DNA of 64,000 nucleotides from Brevibacterium atlanticum (GTDB lineage Bacteria; Actinomycetota; Actinomycetes; Actinomycetales; Brevibacteriaceae). How positions within the stretch are numbered: position 1 is the stretch's first letter; each line of letters starts with the position of its first letter. Below, one piece after another: positions 55,745-64,000 of the stretch. The notes below the pieces were generated by a model that was given only the letters and a program-made list of their open reading frames with translations, was not told the origin of the DNA and searched no databases. The stretch is taken from positions 2,842,503 through 2,906,502 of the forward strand of contig NZ_CP050152.1 of NCBI RefSeq assembly GCF_011617245.1, read 5' to 3'. The position numbers were made by a program, and so were the translations under genes.

Positions 55745-57405
55745 ACACGACATCACCGCTGCACCACGCCCGCTCCCTGCTGCCGACCATCGGCGACTAC
55801 CGACAGACGCGCCGGTCCTGGCCGAAGGATCTGCTCGCCGGGGTCACCGTCGGCATCGTCGCCCTCCCCCTCGCCTTGGGGTTCGGGGTGAGTTCGGGAC
55901 TGACCGCGGAACAGGGGCTCATCACGGCCATCGTCGCGGGCTTCCTCGCTGCGGTCTTCGGCGGCTCCCACGTCCAGGTCTCCGGACCCACCGGCGCCAT
56001 GGCCGTGGTGCTCGTCCCGATCGTCGCCGCCCACGGTGCCGGTGCCGTCGTGGCCGTGACGCTCATCGCCGGCATCATCGTCCTCGCCGCCGGCGTCCTG
56101 CGTCTGGGCAGGGCGGTGTCGTTCATCCCCTGGCCGGTCATCGAGGGCTTCACGCTCGGCATCGCCGCGATCATCTTCCTCCAGCAGGTCCCGTTCGTGA
56201 CCACGGCCGCAAGTTCGAGGCCCGGGGAGCACAGCACGAACGCCTTCGTCGCCGCGACCCAGCTCATCGCCGAGGCGGACTGGTCGTATCTGCCCTACTC
56301 TCTGGGCGCCGTGGCGATCGTCGTCGTGTGCATGGTCGCGGCCCCGAAGATCCACGCGTCGATCCCCGGTTCGCTCGTCGGCATCGCCATCGTCACGATC
56401 CTCGCCGCGATCGTGCCGAACCCGCTCGCGACGATCGGCGCGATCCCCCAGTCGCTGCCGACACCCTCGGTGCCGGTCATCGATCTCGCCTCGATCGGGT
56501 CGCTGCTGCCGGCGGCCGGGACGATCGCGGCGCTGGCGGCGATCGAGTCGCTGCTTTCGGCCAGGGTCGCCTCGTCGATGTCGGATTCGGGTGCCTACCA
56601 CCCGGACCGGGAGCTCGTCGGTCAGGGGATCGCCTCCATCGGATCCTCACTCTTCGGCGGCATGCCCGCCACCGGTGCGATCGCACGCACCTCGGTCAAC
56701 ATCCGCTCCGGCGGTCGGACTCGGCTGGCCTCGATCGTCCACGCCTTCGTCCTCCTCGTCATCGTGCTCATCGCGGCCGCACCGGTCAGCCGGATCCCAC
56801 TCGCCGCACTCGGCGGAGTCCTCTTCGTCACCGCAGTGAGGATGATCCACCTGGCCACGATGCGCGCGATCCTGCGCTCGACCCGTTCGGACGCCATCGG
56901 GTTCGTCGTCACCGCGTTCATCACGGTCTCCTTCGACCTCATCGTCGCTGTGGGCATCGGCATGGTGGTGGCCGCGATCTTCGCTCTGCGCAACCTCTCC
57001 CGCGCAACCGGGGTGAGCATCGAACGGGTCGCCGATGAGGAGGACCCGCACCCCGATGACGCGTCGATCGCGATCGTCCGCTTCGACGGTCCCCTGTTCT
57101 TCGCCTCCTCGGACCGGGTCTTCGACGAGGTCACGCGGCTCGATGATGTGGCCGTCGTGGTGCTGCGCATGTCCCAGCTCGAACTCGTCGACGCCACGGG
57201 TGCGCGCATCCTCTCGGATGTGGTCAGGGCGTTCGAACGGCGCGGGATCACCGTGCTCATCAAGGGCGTCAAGGACGGTCATGTCGAGCTCTTCCGCCAC
57301 GTCGGCGTGCTCGGTGCGCTGCGCCATCACAAGCATCTCTTCGACGACCTGCCTTCGGCGATCGCCCACGCCCGCTCACATGTGGAGCGGGCGCGGCAGC
57401 CCTGA
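55741..57405 (+). CDS. SulP-family anion permease with STAS domain
   Basis: 554 aa. About 10-12 membrane helices beginning at KDLLAGVTVGIVALPLALGF, with the SulP signature area VFGGSHVQVSGPTGAMAVVL and FGGMPATGAIARTSVNIRSG. A C-terminal STAS domain starts near residue 440 (IVRFDGPLFFASSDRVFDEV and VDATGARILSDVV). Likely transports sulfate, bicarbonate or another inorganic anion, or an organic acid such as fumarate or succinate. Coupled to the ArsR gene. A second SulP gene lies 5.3 kb downstream. Confidence 0.88.
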   Translation: MNTTSPLHHARSLLPTIGDYRQTRRSWPKDLLAGVTVGIVALPLALGFGVSSGLTAEQGLITAIVAGFLAAVFGGSHVQVSGPTGAMAVVLVPIVAAHGAGAVVAVTLIAGIIVLAAGVLRLGRAVSFIPWPVIEGFTLGIAAIIFLQQVPFVTTAASSRPGEHSTNAFVAATQLIAEADWSYLPYSLGAVAIVVVCMVAAPKIHASIPGSLVGIAIVTILAAIVPNPLATIGAIPQSLPTPSVPVIDLASIGSLLPAAGTIAALAAIESLLSARVASSMSDSGAYHPDRELVGQGIASIGSSLFGGMPATGAIARTSVNIRSGGRTRLASIVHAFVLLVIVLIAAAPVSRIPLAALGGVLFVTAVRMIHLATMRAILRSTRSDAIGFVVTAFITVSFDLIVAVGIGMVVAAIFALRNLSRATGVSIERVADEEDPHPDDASIAIVRFDGPLFFASSDRVFDEVTRLDDVAVVVLRMSQLELVDATGARILSDVVRAFERRGITVLIKGVKDGHVELFRHVGVLGALRHHKHLFDDLPSAIAHARSHVERARQP

Positions 57406-57409
57406 GACT

Positions 57410-58330
57410 TCAGCCGGCCTTCTTCGCAGGCTGGGCGAACACGGTGGCGGGGAACGCCCCGGACTGGGCGATGACCTTGATCAGGGTGCGGCTCGGCGAG
57501 AGCAGGGCCTCGAGCTCATCGTCGTCGAGGACGGACCAGGCTGCGGTCACGGTGCCGTCGGTGAGCTGTTCGACCTGCTCCCGCAACTCCTGACCCGCCT
57601 CGGTGATGACGGGCAGGTCGAACCCGCGATCGTCGGTGTCCACGGTGATCAGCCCCGCCTCGGCGAGCCGTGCCTGCGCGGTCTGCCACTCCTCGTCGGT
57701 GTAGCCGCGGGTCTTCTGCGCCGCACGCGGGCGGAACGAGGCGCCCGTGGCGACGTCGAGCATGAGGGCGTCGATGCCGGGGACGCCGGCGGTGACGAGG
57801 GAGGCGACGTGACCGTCGCCGCGGAACTCACGGGCAATGGTCGCCGAGTCCCACAGCTTCTCGAACACGGTGTCGCCCTGGTGTCCGCCGATCGCGTCGG
57901 CGGTGGCCGCGGCCAGAGCGCGCCCGGCGAAGTCCATGTGCGCGAGCACGGGTTGGACGGCTTCGTTGACTTCGGTGGCCGCCTCGGTGAGCAGGGCGAT
58001 GTCGTCACGGTCGCCGAAGAGTTCGTTCATGAATGCGGCGACGGCGTCGAAGCGGGTCGCCACCATCTCCTCGGGTGAGACCTTGTCCCATACGGCGGGG
58101 ACGAGCGAGGCGACGAAGTTCGGCGAATAGTTGTAGTAGGCGGCGCTGACGACTCCCGGATTCACCCGCCCCAGCGGCGCGGAGCGTGCGGCCATGTTCC
58201 CTTCGAGCCCGGGTTCGAGGCCGTGCTCGGCGTAGACGGCACCGACCGTCTGTGAGAAGTACATCGCCGAGTGGAACGAGTTGAGGCGGGCGGAGAGCGT
58301 GCGGATGGTCTGTGTTCGCTGGTTGTCCAT
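57410..58330 (-). CDS. SCO6745-family protein
   Basis: 306 aa. Resembles the SCO6745 family found across actinobacteria, which carries a winged-helix-like fold of unknown role. RLNSFHSAMYFSQTVGAVYA at the N-terminus, RSAPLGRVNPGVVSAAYYNY near 50, GYTDEEWQTAQARLAEAGLI near 215 and ITEAGQELREQVEQLTDG near 245, the last two giving a helix-turn-helix/wing impression. Cytoplasmic. ATG at 58330 with TAGGAT six bases upstream (leaderless). Convergent with the SulP gene, only four bases apart. Confidence 0.7.
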   Translation of the reverse strand: MDNQRTQTIRTLSARLNSFHSAMYFSQTVGAVYAEHGLEPGLEGNMAARSAPLGRVNPGVVSAAYYNYSPNFVASLVPAVWDKVSPEEMVATRFDAVAAFMNELFGDRDDIALLTEAATEVNEAVQPVLAHMDFAGRALAAATADAIGGHQGDTVFEKLWDSATIAREFRGDGHVASLVTAGVPGIDALMLDVATGASFRPRAAQKTRGYTDEEWQTAQARLAEAGLITVDTDDRGFDLPVITEAGQELREQVEQLTDGTVTAAWSVLDDDELEALLSPSRTLIKVIAQSGAFPATVFAQPAKKAG

Positions 58331-58336
58331 AGCGTC

Positions 58337-58342
58337 ATCCTA
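58337..58342 (-). promoter_or_regulatory. -10 hexamer of the SCO6745-family gene (leaderless)
   Basis: TAGGAT on the minus strand, six bases before the ATG at 58330. Confidence 0.45.
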
Positions 58343-58487
58343 TTGTCGGCATCGTCGCAGGTAAATGGGGCACGGGCGGTGGAGAAATTAGCGCAGGCGG
58401 ATGCATCCTAAATCGCCTTCTCAGCGCTCACGACAGCAGCTCTTCCGCGCCACGTGGGCGCTCGGGGAGGCCCGCGAGGTGACAGTG

Positions 58488-58519
58488 TTTGCACCGACCG
58501 CCCCCGGTGCTACGGTCGG
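58488..58519 (+). promoter_or_regulatory. promoter of lutABC with overlapping inverted repeat
   Basis: TTTGCA (58488-58493), 17-base spacer, TACGGT (58511-58516). CCGACCG (58494-58500) and CGGTCGG (58513-58519) form an inverted repeat around the spacer and -10, a possible operator for a lactate-responsive regulator. About 90 bases of leader follow to the lutA start. Confidence 0.5.
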
Positions 58520-58610
58520 CACACGGAGTGACAAGGACCGTTCCCGACCTCGACATCGGCCCGGTCGGCAGGCGATCCTCGCAACGCACGGAGCCCAGCT
58601 TGGAGGTCAG

Positions 58611-59603
58611 ATGAGGATCGCACTGTTCGCCACCTGCATCGTCGATGCGATGTATCCCGAGGTTGCTCAGGCGACCGTGAGGATTCTTCGCCGTCTCGGC
58701 CACGAGGTCATCTTCCCCGAGGGCCAGTCCTGCTGCGGGCAGATGCACATCAACTCCGGCAAGTTCGCGCAGGCCGAGCCGGTCATCGCCAACCATGTCC
58801 GGGCCTTCACCGGCACCGAATGGGATGTCGCCGTGGCTCCCTCCGCCTCGTGCGTAGCTTCGCTCGGGCACCAGCAGCCGATGGTCGCCCGCCGGCAGGG
58901 CAACGATGCCCTGGCCTCCGAGGCCGCCGAGGTGGCCGACCGCACCTATGAGCTCACCCAGTTCCTCACCGACGTCGCCGGCGTCACGGATGCCGCTGCC
59001 GACCTCGGGTCCTATTTCCCCCACCGGGTGACCTATCACCCGTCCTGCCACGGGATGCGGCTGCTGCGCCTCGGCGATCGGCAGTCCTCACTGGTCCGGT
59101 CCGTCGAAGGCATCGACTTCGTGGAGCTGCCGCTGGCCGATTCCTGCTGCGGCTTCGGCGGCACCTTCTCAGTGAAGAATCCTGAGGTCTCCTCGGCGAT
59201 GCTCGCGGACAAGGTGCGCACCGTCCAGGCCACGAACGCTGATGTCTGCACCGGCGGAGACGCCTCCTGCCTGCTCCACATCGGCGGTGGGATCTCCCGC
59301 TTCGAACGCACCGGCGGCTTCGGCGGCACCCCGGATGTCACGGCCGTGCACGTCAAGGAGACGAGTTCGACCGATGCCCGGGGCCACACCACCGAGACGC
59401 TGACGACCGTCGTCGGCGCCGACGATGACGACCACCTCACGCCCGGTGAAAGGGGAACTGCCCCGGCGGAGCCGAGCAGGGCGCAGGGGTTCCGCGTCGG
59501 TCAGGCCGCAGTCCACTTGGCCCGGATCCTCGCCTCGACGAAGGAGGATCCGCTGCGGGTGCCGAGCGAAGGAGCCGAAGTGAGCGGAGGGAGCCTGCGA
59601 TGA
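58611..59603 (+). CDS. lutA: lactate utilisation Fe-S protein LutA
   Basis: 330 aa. First subunit of the LutABC L-lactate oxidising complex, with two CCG domains as in heterodisulfide reductase-like proteins: GQSCCGQMHINSGK near residue 40 and YHPSCHGMRL followed by ADSCCGFGGTFSV near 145-185. The last 85 residues are an extra tail, low in complexity and rich in Thr, Glu and Ala, beyond the usual 240-aa LutA/LldE. ATG at 58611 with GGAGG upstream. Stop overlaps lutB (ATGA). Confidence 0.9.
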   Translation: MRIALFATCIVDAMYPEVAQATVRILRRLGHEVIFPEGQSCCGQMHINSGKFAQAEPVIANHVRAFTGTEWDVAVAPSASCVASLGHQQPMVARRQGNDALASEAAEVADRTYELTQFLTDVAGVTDAAADLGSYFPHRVTYHPSCHGMRLLRLGDRQSSLVRSVEGIDFVELPLADSCCGFGGTFSVKNPEVSSAMLADKVRTVQATNADVCTGGDASCLLHIGGGISRFERTGGFGGTPDVTAVHVKETSSTDARGHTTETLTTVVGADDDDHLTPGERGTAPAEPSRAQGFRVGQAAVHLARILASTKEDPLRVPSEGAEVSGGSLR

Positions 59604-61147
59604 CGTTCTTGGGAATGCCGCTGCTGCGTTCGAAGCACGCACACAGCGATCTGCCCGGCGGGCAGGGCAACATCGTCGAGACCGAGGCCTTCCCCGAGGT
59701 CTCGCACGAGCACCTGTCGAACCAGCAGCTGCGCAACAACATCGGCCATGCGACCTCGACGATCCGGTCGAAGCGCGCCGAGGTGGTCTCTGAGCTCGAC
59801 GACTGGGAGAAGCTGCGCAATGCCGGTGAGGCCACGAAGAACGAGGTGATGGCCAACCTGCCCGAGTACCTCGCACAGTTCGAGGAGGCGTTCACCGCTA
59901 CCGGCGGCATCATCCACTGGGCCCGGGACGCCGATGAGGCCAACGCCATCGTCACCGAGCTCATCGAAGACAATGCTCCTGTGCTCGAGACCGGCCGCCG
60001 CGAGGTCATCAAGGTCAAGTCGATGGCCACGCAGGAGATCGGACTCAACGAACACCTCGAGACCCAGGGCATCGACGCCTTCGAGACCGACCTGGCCGAA
60101 CTCATCGTCCAACTCGGCGAGGACAAGCCCAGCCACATCCTCGTCCCCGCCATCCACCGCAACCGCGACGAGATCCGGGACATCTTCATGAAGACGATGC
60201 CCGACGCCGGACAGCTGACGAACGAACCGGCGGTCCTCGCCGAGGCGGCCAGGAAGCACCTGCGCCACAAGTTCCTCACCACGAAGGTCGCGATCTCCGG
60301 GGCGAACTTCGGCATCGCCGAGACCGGGACGCTCGGCGTCGTCGAGTCCGAAGGCAACGGACGCATGTGCCTGACCCTGCCGGAGACGCTCATCACGGTC
60401 ATGGGCATCGAGAAGCTGCTGCCTCGCTTCGCCGATCTCGAGGTGTTCCTGCAGCTGCTGCCGCGCTCGTCCACCGGTGAGCGGATGAACCCCTACACCT
60501 CCTTCTGGACCGGCCGCACCGAGGGCGACGGACCGCAGAACGTCCACCTCGTCCTCCTCGACAACGGGCGTACCCGGGCCTTGGCCGATGAGCACGGGCG
60601 TACGGCGCTCAACTGCATCCGCTGCTCGGCGTGCATGAACGTCTGCCCCGTCTACGAACGCACCGGCGGCCACGCCTACGGCTCGACCTACCCGGGGCCG
60701 ATCGGAGCGATCCTGTCCCCGCTGCTCACCGGCGTCGAGGACGAGGCGAACGGCACTCTGCCCTATGCGTCTTCGCTGTGCGGGGCCTGCTACGACGTGT
60801 GTCCCGTGAAGATCAACATCCCCGAGATCCTCGTCCACCTGCGGGCCGAGGACGTCGAGGCCAACCATTCCCCCGTGTCCACCCAGCTCGATGCCGCACT
60901 CACCGGCGCCTCGTGGATGATGGGCGACGGAAAGCGGATGACGGCAGTGGAGAAGGGACTGCCGCTGGCGCACAAGGCCACACGCGGGAAGCAGATCGAT
61001 GCTCTGCCCGGCATCGCGGGAGCCTGGACCTCGAGCCGTGACATCCCGGCCCTGCCGGAGAAGAGCTTCCGGCAGCAGTGGGCCGACGAGGAAGCGCAGC
61101 GCAGCGGGACTGGAGCGCAGACCGGCGACGAGGAGGGACAGCGATGA
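59600..61147 (+). CDS. lutB: lactate utilisation Fe-S protein LutB
   Basis: 515 aa. LUD domain (GANFGIAETGTLGVVESEGN near 240) followed by two 4Fe-4S motifs, CIRCSACMNVCPVYE near 345 and CGACYDVCPVKINIPE near 395, and a C-terminal helical part. Works with LutA and LutC in lactate oxidation to pyruvate. Overlaps lutA at its start and lutC at its end. Confidence 0.93.
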   Translation: MTFLGMPLLRSKHAHSDLPGGQGNIVETEAFPEVSHEHLSNQQLRNNIGHATSTIRSKRAEVVSELDDWEKLRNAGEATKNEVMANLPEYLAQFEEAFTATGGIIHWARDADEANAIVTELIEDNAPVLETGRREVIKVKSMATQEIGLNEHLETQGIDAFETDLAELIVQLGEDKPSHILVPAIHRNRDEIRDIFMKTMPDAGQLTNEPAVLAEAARKHLRHKFLTTKVAISGANFGIAETGTLGVVESEGNGRMCLTLPETLITVMGIEKLLPRFADLEVFLQLLPRSSTGERMNPYTSFWTGRTEGDGPQNVHLVLLDNGRTRALADEHGRTALNCIRCSACMNVCPVYERTGGHAYGSTYPGPIGAILSPLLTGVEDEANGTLPYASSLCGACYDVCPVKINIPEILVHLRAEDVEANHSPVSTQLDAALTGASWMMGDGKRMTAVEKGLPLAHKATRGKQIDALPGIAGAWTSSRDIPALPEKSFRQQWADEEAQRSGTGAQTGDEEGQR

Positions 61148-61833
61148 CCGACACCGCCCGTGAGGAGATCCTCGCCCGCATCAACGAGGCCCTCGGCCGT
61201 CGCGGAGGCGGGGAGTACGTGTCCTCGAATCCGCGCAGCACCACCTCGGCGCCCGGTGTCGCAGGGCCCGAGGCGACGGCCGCGGATGCCGGCTATCACC
61301 ACGAGGGCACGCACACGGGTGAGGACCTCGTCGAACTCCTCATCGACCGCCTCGTCGACTACAAGGCGAACGTCCACCGCGCTTCCGGCGATCCTGCCGG
61401 CACGATCGCCGAGCTCATCAGTGATCATTCCTCGATCGTCGTGCCCCGCGGTCTGGAGTCGGCCTGGCCGGCCGGGTTCTCCGGTGAGGTGAACGTCGAT
61501 GCCCCCGGTGAGGAGCTCAGCGTCGACGAACTCGACGCGCAGGGTGCGGTGGTGACCGCCTCGGCGGTGGCGATCGCACAGACGGGCACCATCGTCCTCG
61601 ACGGGTCGGCTGAGTGCGGACGGCGGGCGATCACCCTCGTACCGGACCATCATGTGTGCGTCGTGAGGGTGAGAGACATCGTCGACATCGTCCCCGAGGG
61701 CATCGCCCGCCTCGACGCGAACGCTGCGCTGACGTTCATCTCCGGGCCTTCGGCAACGAGCGACATCGAGCTCAGCCGCGTCGAGGGAGTGCACGGTCCG
61801 CGCACCCTCGACGTCGTCATCCTCAGCGAGTGA
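61144..61833 (+). CDS. lutC: lactate utilisation protein LutC
   Basis: 229 aa. LUD-domain subunit without Fe-S cysteines: EILARINEALGRRGG at the N-terminus, VTASAVAIAQTGTIVLDGSA near 140 and LTFISGPSATSDIELSRVEG near 200, ending in the usual GPRTLDVVIL. ATG at 61144 overlaps the lutB stop. Last gene of the operon. No lactate permease or LldR-type regulator gene is adjacent. Confidence 0.92.
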   Translation: MTDTAREEILARINEALGRRGGGEYVSSNPRSTTSAPGVAGPEATAADAGYHHEGTHTGEDLVELLIDRLVDYKANVHRASGDPAGTIAELISDHSSIVVPRGLESAWPAGFSGEVNVDAPGEELSVDELDAQGAVVTASAVAIAQTGTIVLDGSAECGRRAITLVPDHHVCVVRVRDIVDIVPEGIARLDANAALTFISGPSATSDIELSRVEGVHGPRTLDVVILSE

Positions 61834-61941
61834 GGCCGCCGTACCGACGACGATGGGCACGCCTGCGAGCGCCGACGGCGACGCGCGTGCAGCCGCCCTC
61901 GTGACAGCGGCCAGTGAGGTGAGTGCGGGAGAATGGGGCCC

Positions 61942-62679
61942 ATGACCACGGCCAGGACCCTCGAATACCCGCAGCAGCCGGGCGGCCGCCCACCGCGGCG
62001 CAGCCGGTCGAAGACGCTCATCGTCTCCGCGATCGTCGTCATTCTCACCCTCATCATCGGAGTGATCGCGGCCGACCGGATCGTCGACTTCACCACCGAG
62101 CAGCGCATCGCCGACGGACTCTCCGACTACGGGGATGCCGATGTCTCCGTCGAGGGATTCCCCGTGCTCACGCAGATGGCGTCCGGGAAGCTCGACTCCG
62201 TACACATCACGGCGGACGAGGCGACCTATGAAAACGTCGACTTCACCGATGTCGATGCGAAGCTCTTCGACGTGCCCACCGACACCTCACGCCCCATCGG
62301 CACCGTCGACGCCACCGCGGTCCTCCCCCATGCCACACTCGACGACCTCGCCTCCGAGCATGCGTCCCTGCCTGCAGGAATGACGTTCACCACCGAGGAC
62401 GACGAACTCTTCCTCAAGGGATCCCTGCTCGGCCAGGACCTGCTCATCGGGATCGAACCGAAGGCCGACGGCCGCAGAGCCGTCGTCAACGCCTCCGAGA
62501 TCCGGTTGGGTTCGGCAAAAGTGAACGTCGACAGCCTGCCCGGGTTCCTCACCTCCGCGATCTCCGACATCGTCATCGACCTCGACTTCCTGCCCGCCGG
62601 GCTCGAGCTCACCGATATCACCCCCACCGAGGCGGGGCTGCAGGTCCGCCTCCACGGATCCGGGGTCAGCCTCGAGTGA
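61942..62679 (+). CDS. DUF2993 (LmeA-like) membrane-anchored protein
   Basis: 245 aa. Basic N-terminus (RRSRSKT), one membrane helix (LIVSAIVVILTLIIGVIA) and an extracytoplasmic domain of the DUF2993/LmeA type, with VEGFPVLTQMASGKLDSVHI near 70, typical of this family, and GSLLGQDLLIGIEPKADG near 155. LmeA of mycobacteria binds phospholipid and affects lipomannan; the same role here is an inference. Start ATG 61942 rather than 61933; GAGAAT lies seven bases upstream. About 60 bases separate its stop from the next GTG. Confidence 0.72.
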   Translation: MTTARTLEYPQQPGGRPPRRSRSKTLIVSAIVVILTLIIGVIAADRIVDFTTEQRIADGLSDYGDADVSVEGFPVLTQMASGKLDSVHITADEATYENVDFTDVDAKLFDVPTDTSRPIGTVDATAVLPHATLDDLASEHASLPAGMTFTTEDDELFLKGSLLGQDLLIGIEPKADGRRAVVNASEIRLGSAKVNVDSLPGFLTSAISDIVIDLDFLPAGLELTDITPTEAGLQVRLHGSGVSLE

Positions 62680-62727
62680 GTCGGCTGGGCTGTCGCAAGG
62701 GGACGATGGACCGCCTCGGCGATCGGG

Positions 62728-62733
62728 TAATGT
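62728..62733 (+). promoter_or_regulatory. -10 hexamer of the second SulP gene (leaderless)
   Basis: TAATGT, seven bases before the GTG at 62741, no ribosome binding site. Confidence 0.45.
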
Positions 62734-62740
62734 TCCGCAA

Positions 62741-64000
62741 GTGACGACACCCATCCCCGCCGAAACGACCGACGATTCCCGCCGCTACCGGCCCGACCCG
62801 ACCGTGCTCACCGCACTGACCTCGCCGAGGCTGCTCACCCGTGAGGTGCTCGCCGGGCTCGTCGTAGGATTGGCTCTCATCCCCGAGGCGATCGCGTTCT
62901 CGATCATCGCCGGCGTCGACCCGAAGGTCGGTCTGTTCTCCGCGTTCATCATGGCGACCTCGATCGCCATCCTGGGAGGGCGCCCGGCCATGATTTCCGC
63001 GGCCACGGGGGCCGTGGCGCTGGTCATCGCTCCGGTTGCCCGTGAGCACGGGATGGACATGTTCATCGCCACGGTCATCCTCGCCGGGATCTTCCAGATC
63101 CTGCTGGCCGTGGCAGGTGTCGCGAAGCTCATCCGCTTCATTCCACGCAGCGTCATGGTCGGGTTCGTCAACGCTCTGTCGATCCTCGTCTTCGCCGCCC
63201 AGGTGCCTCACGTCATCGGGGTGCCGTGGATGGTCTACCCGCTGCTGGTCCTCGCCGTCGTCGTGCTCGTGTTCATGCCGAAGCTGACGAAGATCGTCCC
63301 GGCCCCGCTGGTGACGATCGTGCTCGTCACCGGCATCGCCGTCGTCTTCGCCCTCGATGTGCCGACCGTCAGCGACCAGGGTGAGCTGCCGCGCAGCCTG
63401 CCCTCGCTCTTCCTCCCCCACGTCCCGCTGACCTGGGAGACGCTTCGCACGATCGCCCCGTATTCGCTGGCGATGGCGCTGGTCGGTCTGATGGAGTCGC
63501 TGATGACGGCGAAGCTCGTCGACGAGATCACCGACACCCATTCGAACAAGACCCGCGAGTCCTGGGGGCAGGGTGCGGCGAACATGATCTCCGGTCTCTT
63601 CGGCGGGATGGGCGGGTGCGCGATGATCGGGCAGACGATGATCAACGTCCGTGCCTCCGGGGCGCGCACGAGGATCTCGACGTTCATGGCCGGTGCGTTC
63701 CTGCTGCTCTTCGTCGTCGTCCTCGGCGACATCGTCGGGATGATTCCGATGGTCGCCCTCGCGGCGATCATGATGATGGTCTGCGTCGACACCTTCGACT
63801 GGCATTCGATCCGACCGACGACCCTGCGGAAGCTGCCGAAGTCCGAGACCTTCGTCATGGTCGCCACCGTCGCGGTCGTCGTCGCCACCGGCAACCTCGC
63901 AATCGGCGTCGTCGTCGGAGTGTTCGTCGCCAGCGTGCTCTTCGTCCGCCGGGTGGCCCACTTCGTCACGGTCGAGCGGACCGTCACCGAGGCGATCGCT
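62741..64000 (+). CDS. SulP-family anion permease, C-terminus cut by window end
   Basis: First 420 codons of an open frame that runs off the window. Begins VTTPIPAETTDDSRRYRPD and continues into membrane helices (EVLAGLVVGLALIPEAIAF, GRPAMISAATGAVALVIAP). GLFGGMGGCAMIGQTMINVR is the family's conserved segment. Likely 480-560 aa in full; whether a STAS domain follows cannot be seen. It is a different SulP subgroup from the one at 55741 (GGMGGCAMIGQ versus GGMPATGAIAR). Anion or organic-acid transport is expected. Confidence 0.85.
   Translation, partial: MTTPIPAETTDDSRRYRPDPTVLTALTSPRLLTREVLAGLVVGLALIPEAIAFSIIAGVDPKVGLFSAFIMATSIAILGGRPAMISAATGAVALVIAPVAREHGMDMFIATVILAGIFQILLAVAGVAKLIRFIPRSVMVGFVNALSILVFAAQVPHVIGVPWMVYPLLVLAVVVLVFMPKLTKIVPAPLVTIVLVTGIAVVFALDVPTVSDQGELPRSLPSLFLPHVPLTWETLRTIAPYSLAMALVGLMESLMTAKLVDEITDTHSNKTRESWGQGAANMISGLFGGMGGCAMIGQTMINVRASGARTRISTFMAGAFLLLFVVVLGDIVGMIPMVALAAIMMMVCVDTFDWHSIRPTTLRKLPKSETFVMVATVAVVVATGNLAIGVVVGVFVASVLFVRRVAHFVTVERTVTEAIA

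Noticed and set aside
62666..63961. Minus-strand frame of more than 400 codons opposite the second SulP gene
   Set aside because: Very rich in Asp, His and Glu, typical of the antisense of membrane proteins in GC-rich DNA.

Overview
The window reads as a chromosomal segment of a high-GC actinobacterium of the order Micrococcales. A Brevibacterium-like organism is my best guess, inferred from gene content and base composition and not tested by a search. GTG and TTG starts are common, 4-bp start/stop overlaps are frequent, and there are no rRNA, tRNA or CRISPR features that I can see. Most of the window is core metabolism; the accessory-looking part is about 19.6-22.2 kb.

Layout. 0-15.7 kb is a branched-chain amino acid and serine region on the minus strand (leuB, serA, ilvC, ilvN, ilvB). 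Plus-strand inserts interrupt it: a CitE-like lyase plus PAP2 phosphatase pair, and a complete peptide/oligopeptide ABC importer (two permeases, a binding lipoprotein and a fused double ATPase). An Eis-type acetyltransferase also lies there. The ilvBN leader holds a short peptide rich in Leu/Val/Ile codons followed by a hairpin with a T tract, a classic attenuator. 15.9-19.6 kb is a heterodimeric ABC exporter. 19.6-22.2 kb holds a winged-helix/Vsr-like nuclease gene between two direct copies of a 64-bp hairpin repeat, followed by a tandem pair of related small membrane proteins. 22.2-25.6 kb has a PIMT-type methyltransferase, apt, an unknown lipoprotein and an aldo/keto reductase. 25.7-29.7 kb has ilvD between two D-2-hydroxyacid dehydrogenase genes. 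29.8-32.2 kb is a luciferase-like monooxygenase / FMN reductase / MarR operon. 32.5-34.4 kb is cysE and cysK. 34.8-36.5 kb has def and an unknown gene.

36.6-48.8 kb is translation and housekeeping on the minus strand: gatC-gatA-gatB, a secreted protein, ligA with a MetE-like gene and an S9 peptidase upstream, then iscS-mnmA. 48.8-54.3 kb holds two small membrane proteins and a three-gene cluster in which a YbbN-type thioredoxin/TPR protein sits between two large envelope proteins of the same architecture. 54.6-64 kb has orn, an ArsR-SulP operon, an SCO6745-family gene, lactate utilisation lutABC, a DUF2993/LmeA-like protein and a second SulP gene cut by the window end.

How the genes work together: ilvBN, ilvC, ilvD and leuB cover most of valine/isoleucine synthesis and part of leucine synthesis; serA feeds serine to cysE/cysK for cysteine; iscS passes cysteine sulfur to mnmA for tRNA thiolation; gatCAB completes Gln-tRNA/Asn-tRNA charging; lutABC oxidises lactate.

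A pattern across the window is a -10-like hexamer placed 6-8 nt before the start codon with no Shine-Dalgarno sequence. It occurs at more than a dozen genes and points to leaderless mRNAs. It also helped choose several start codons.
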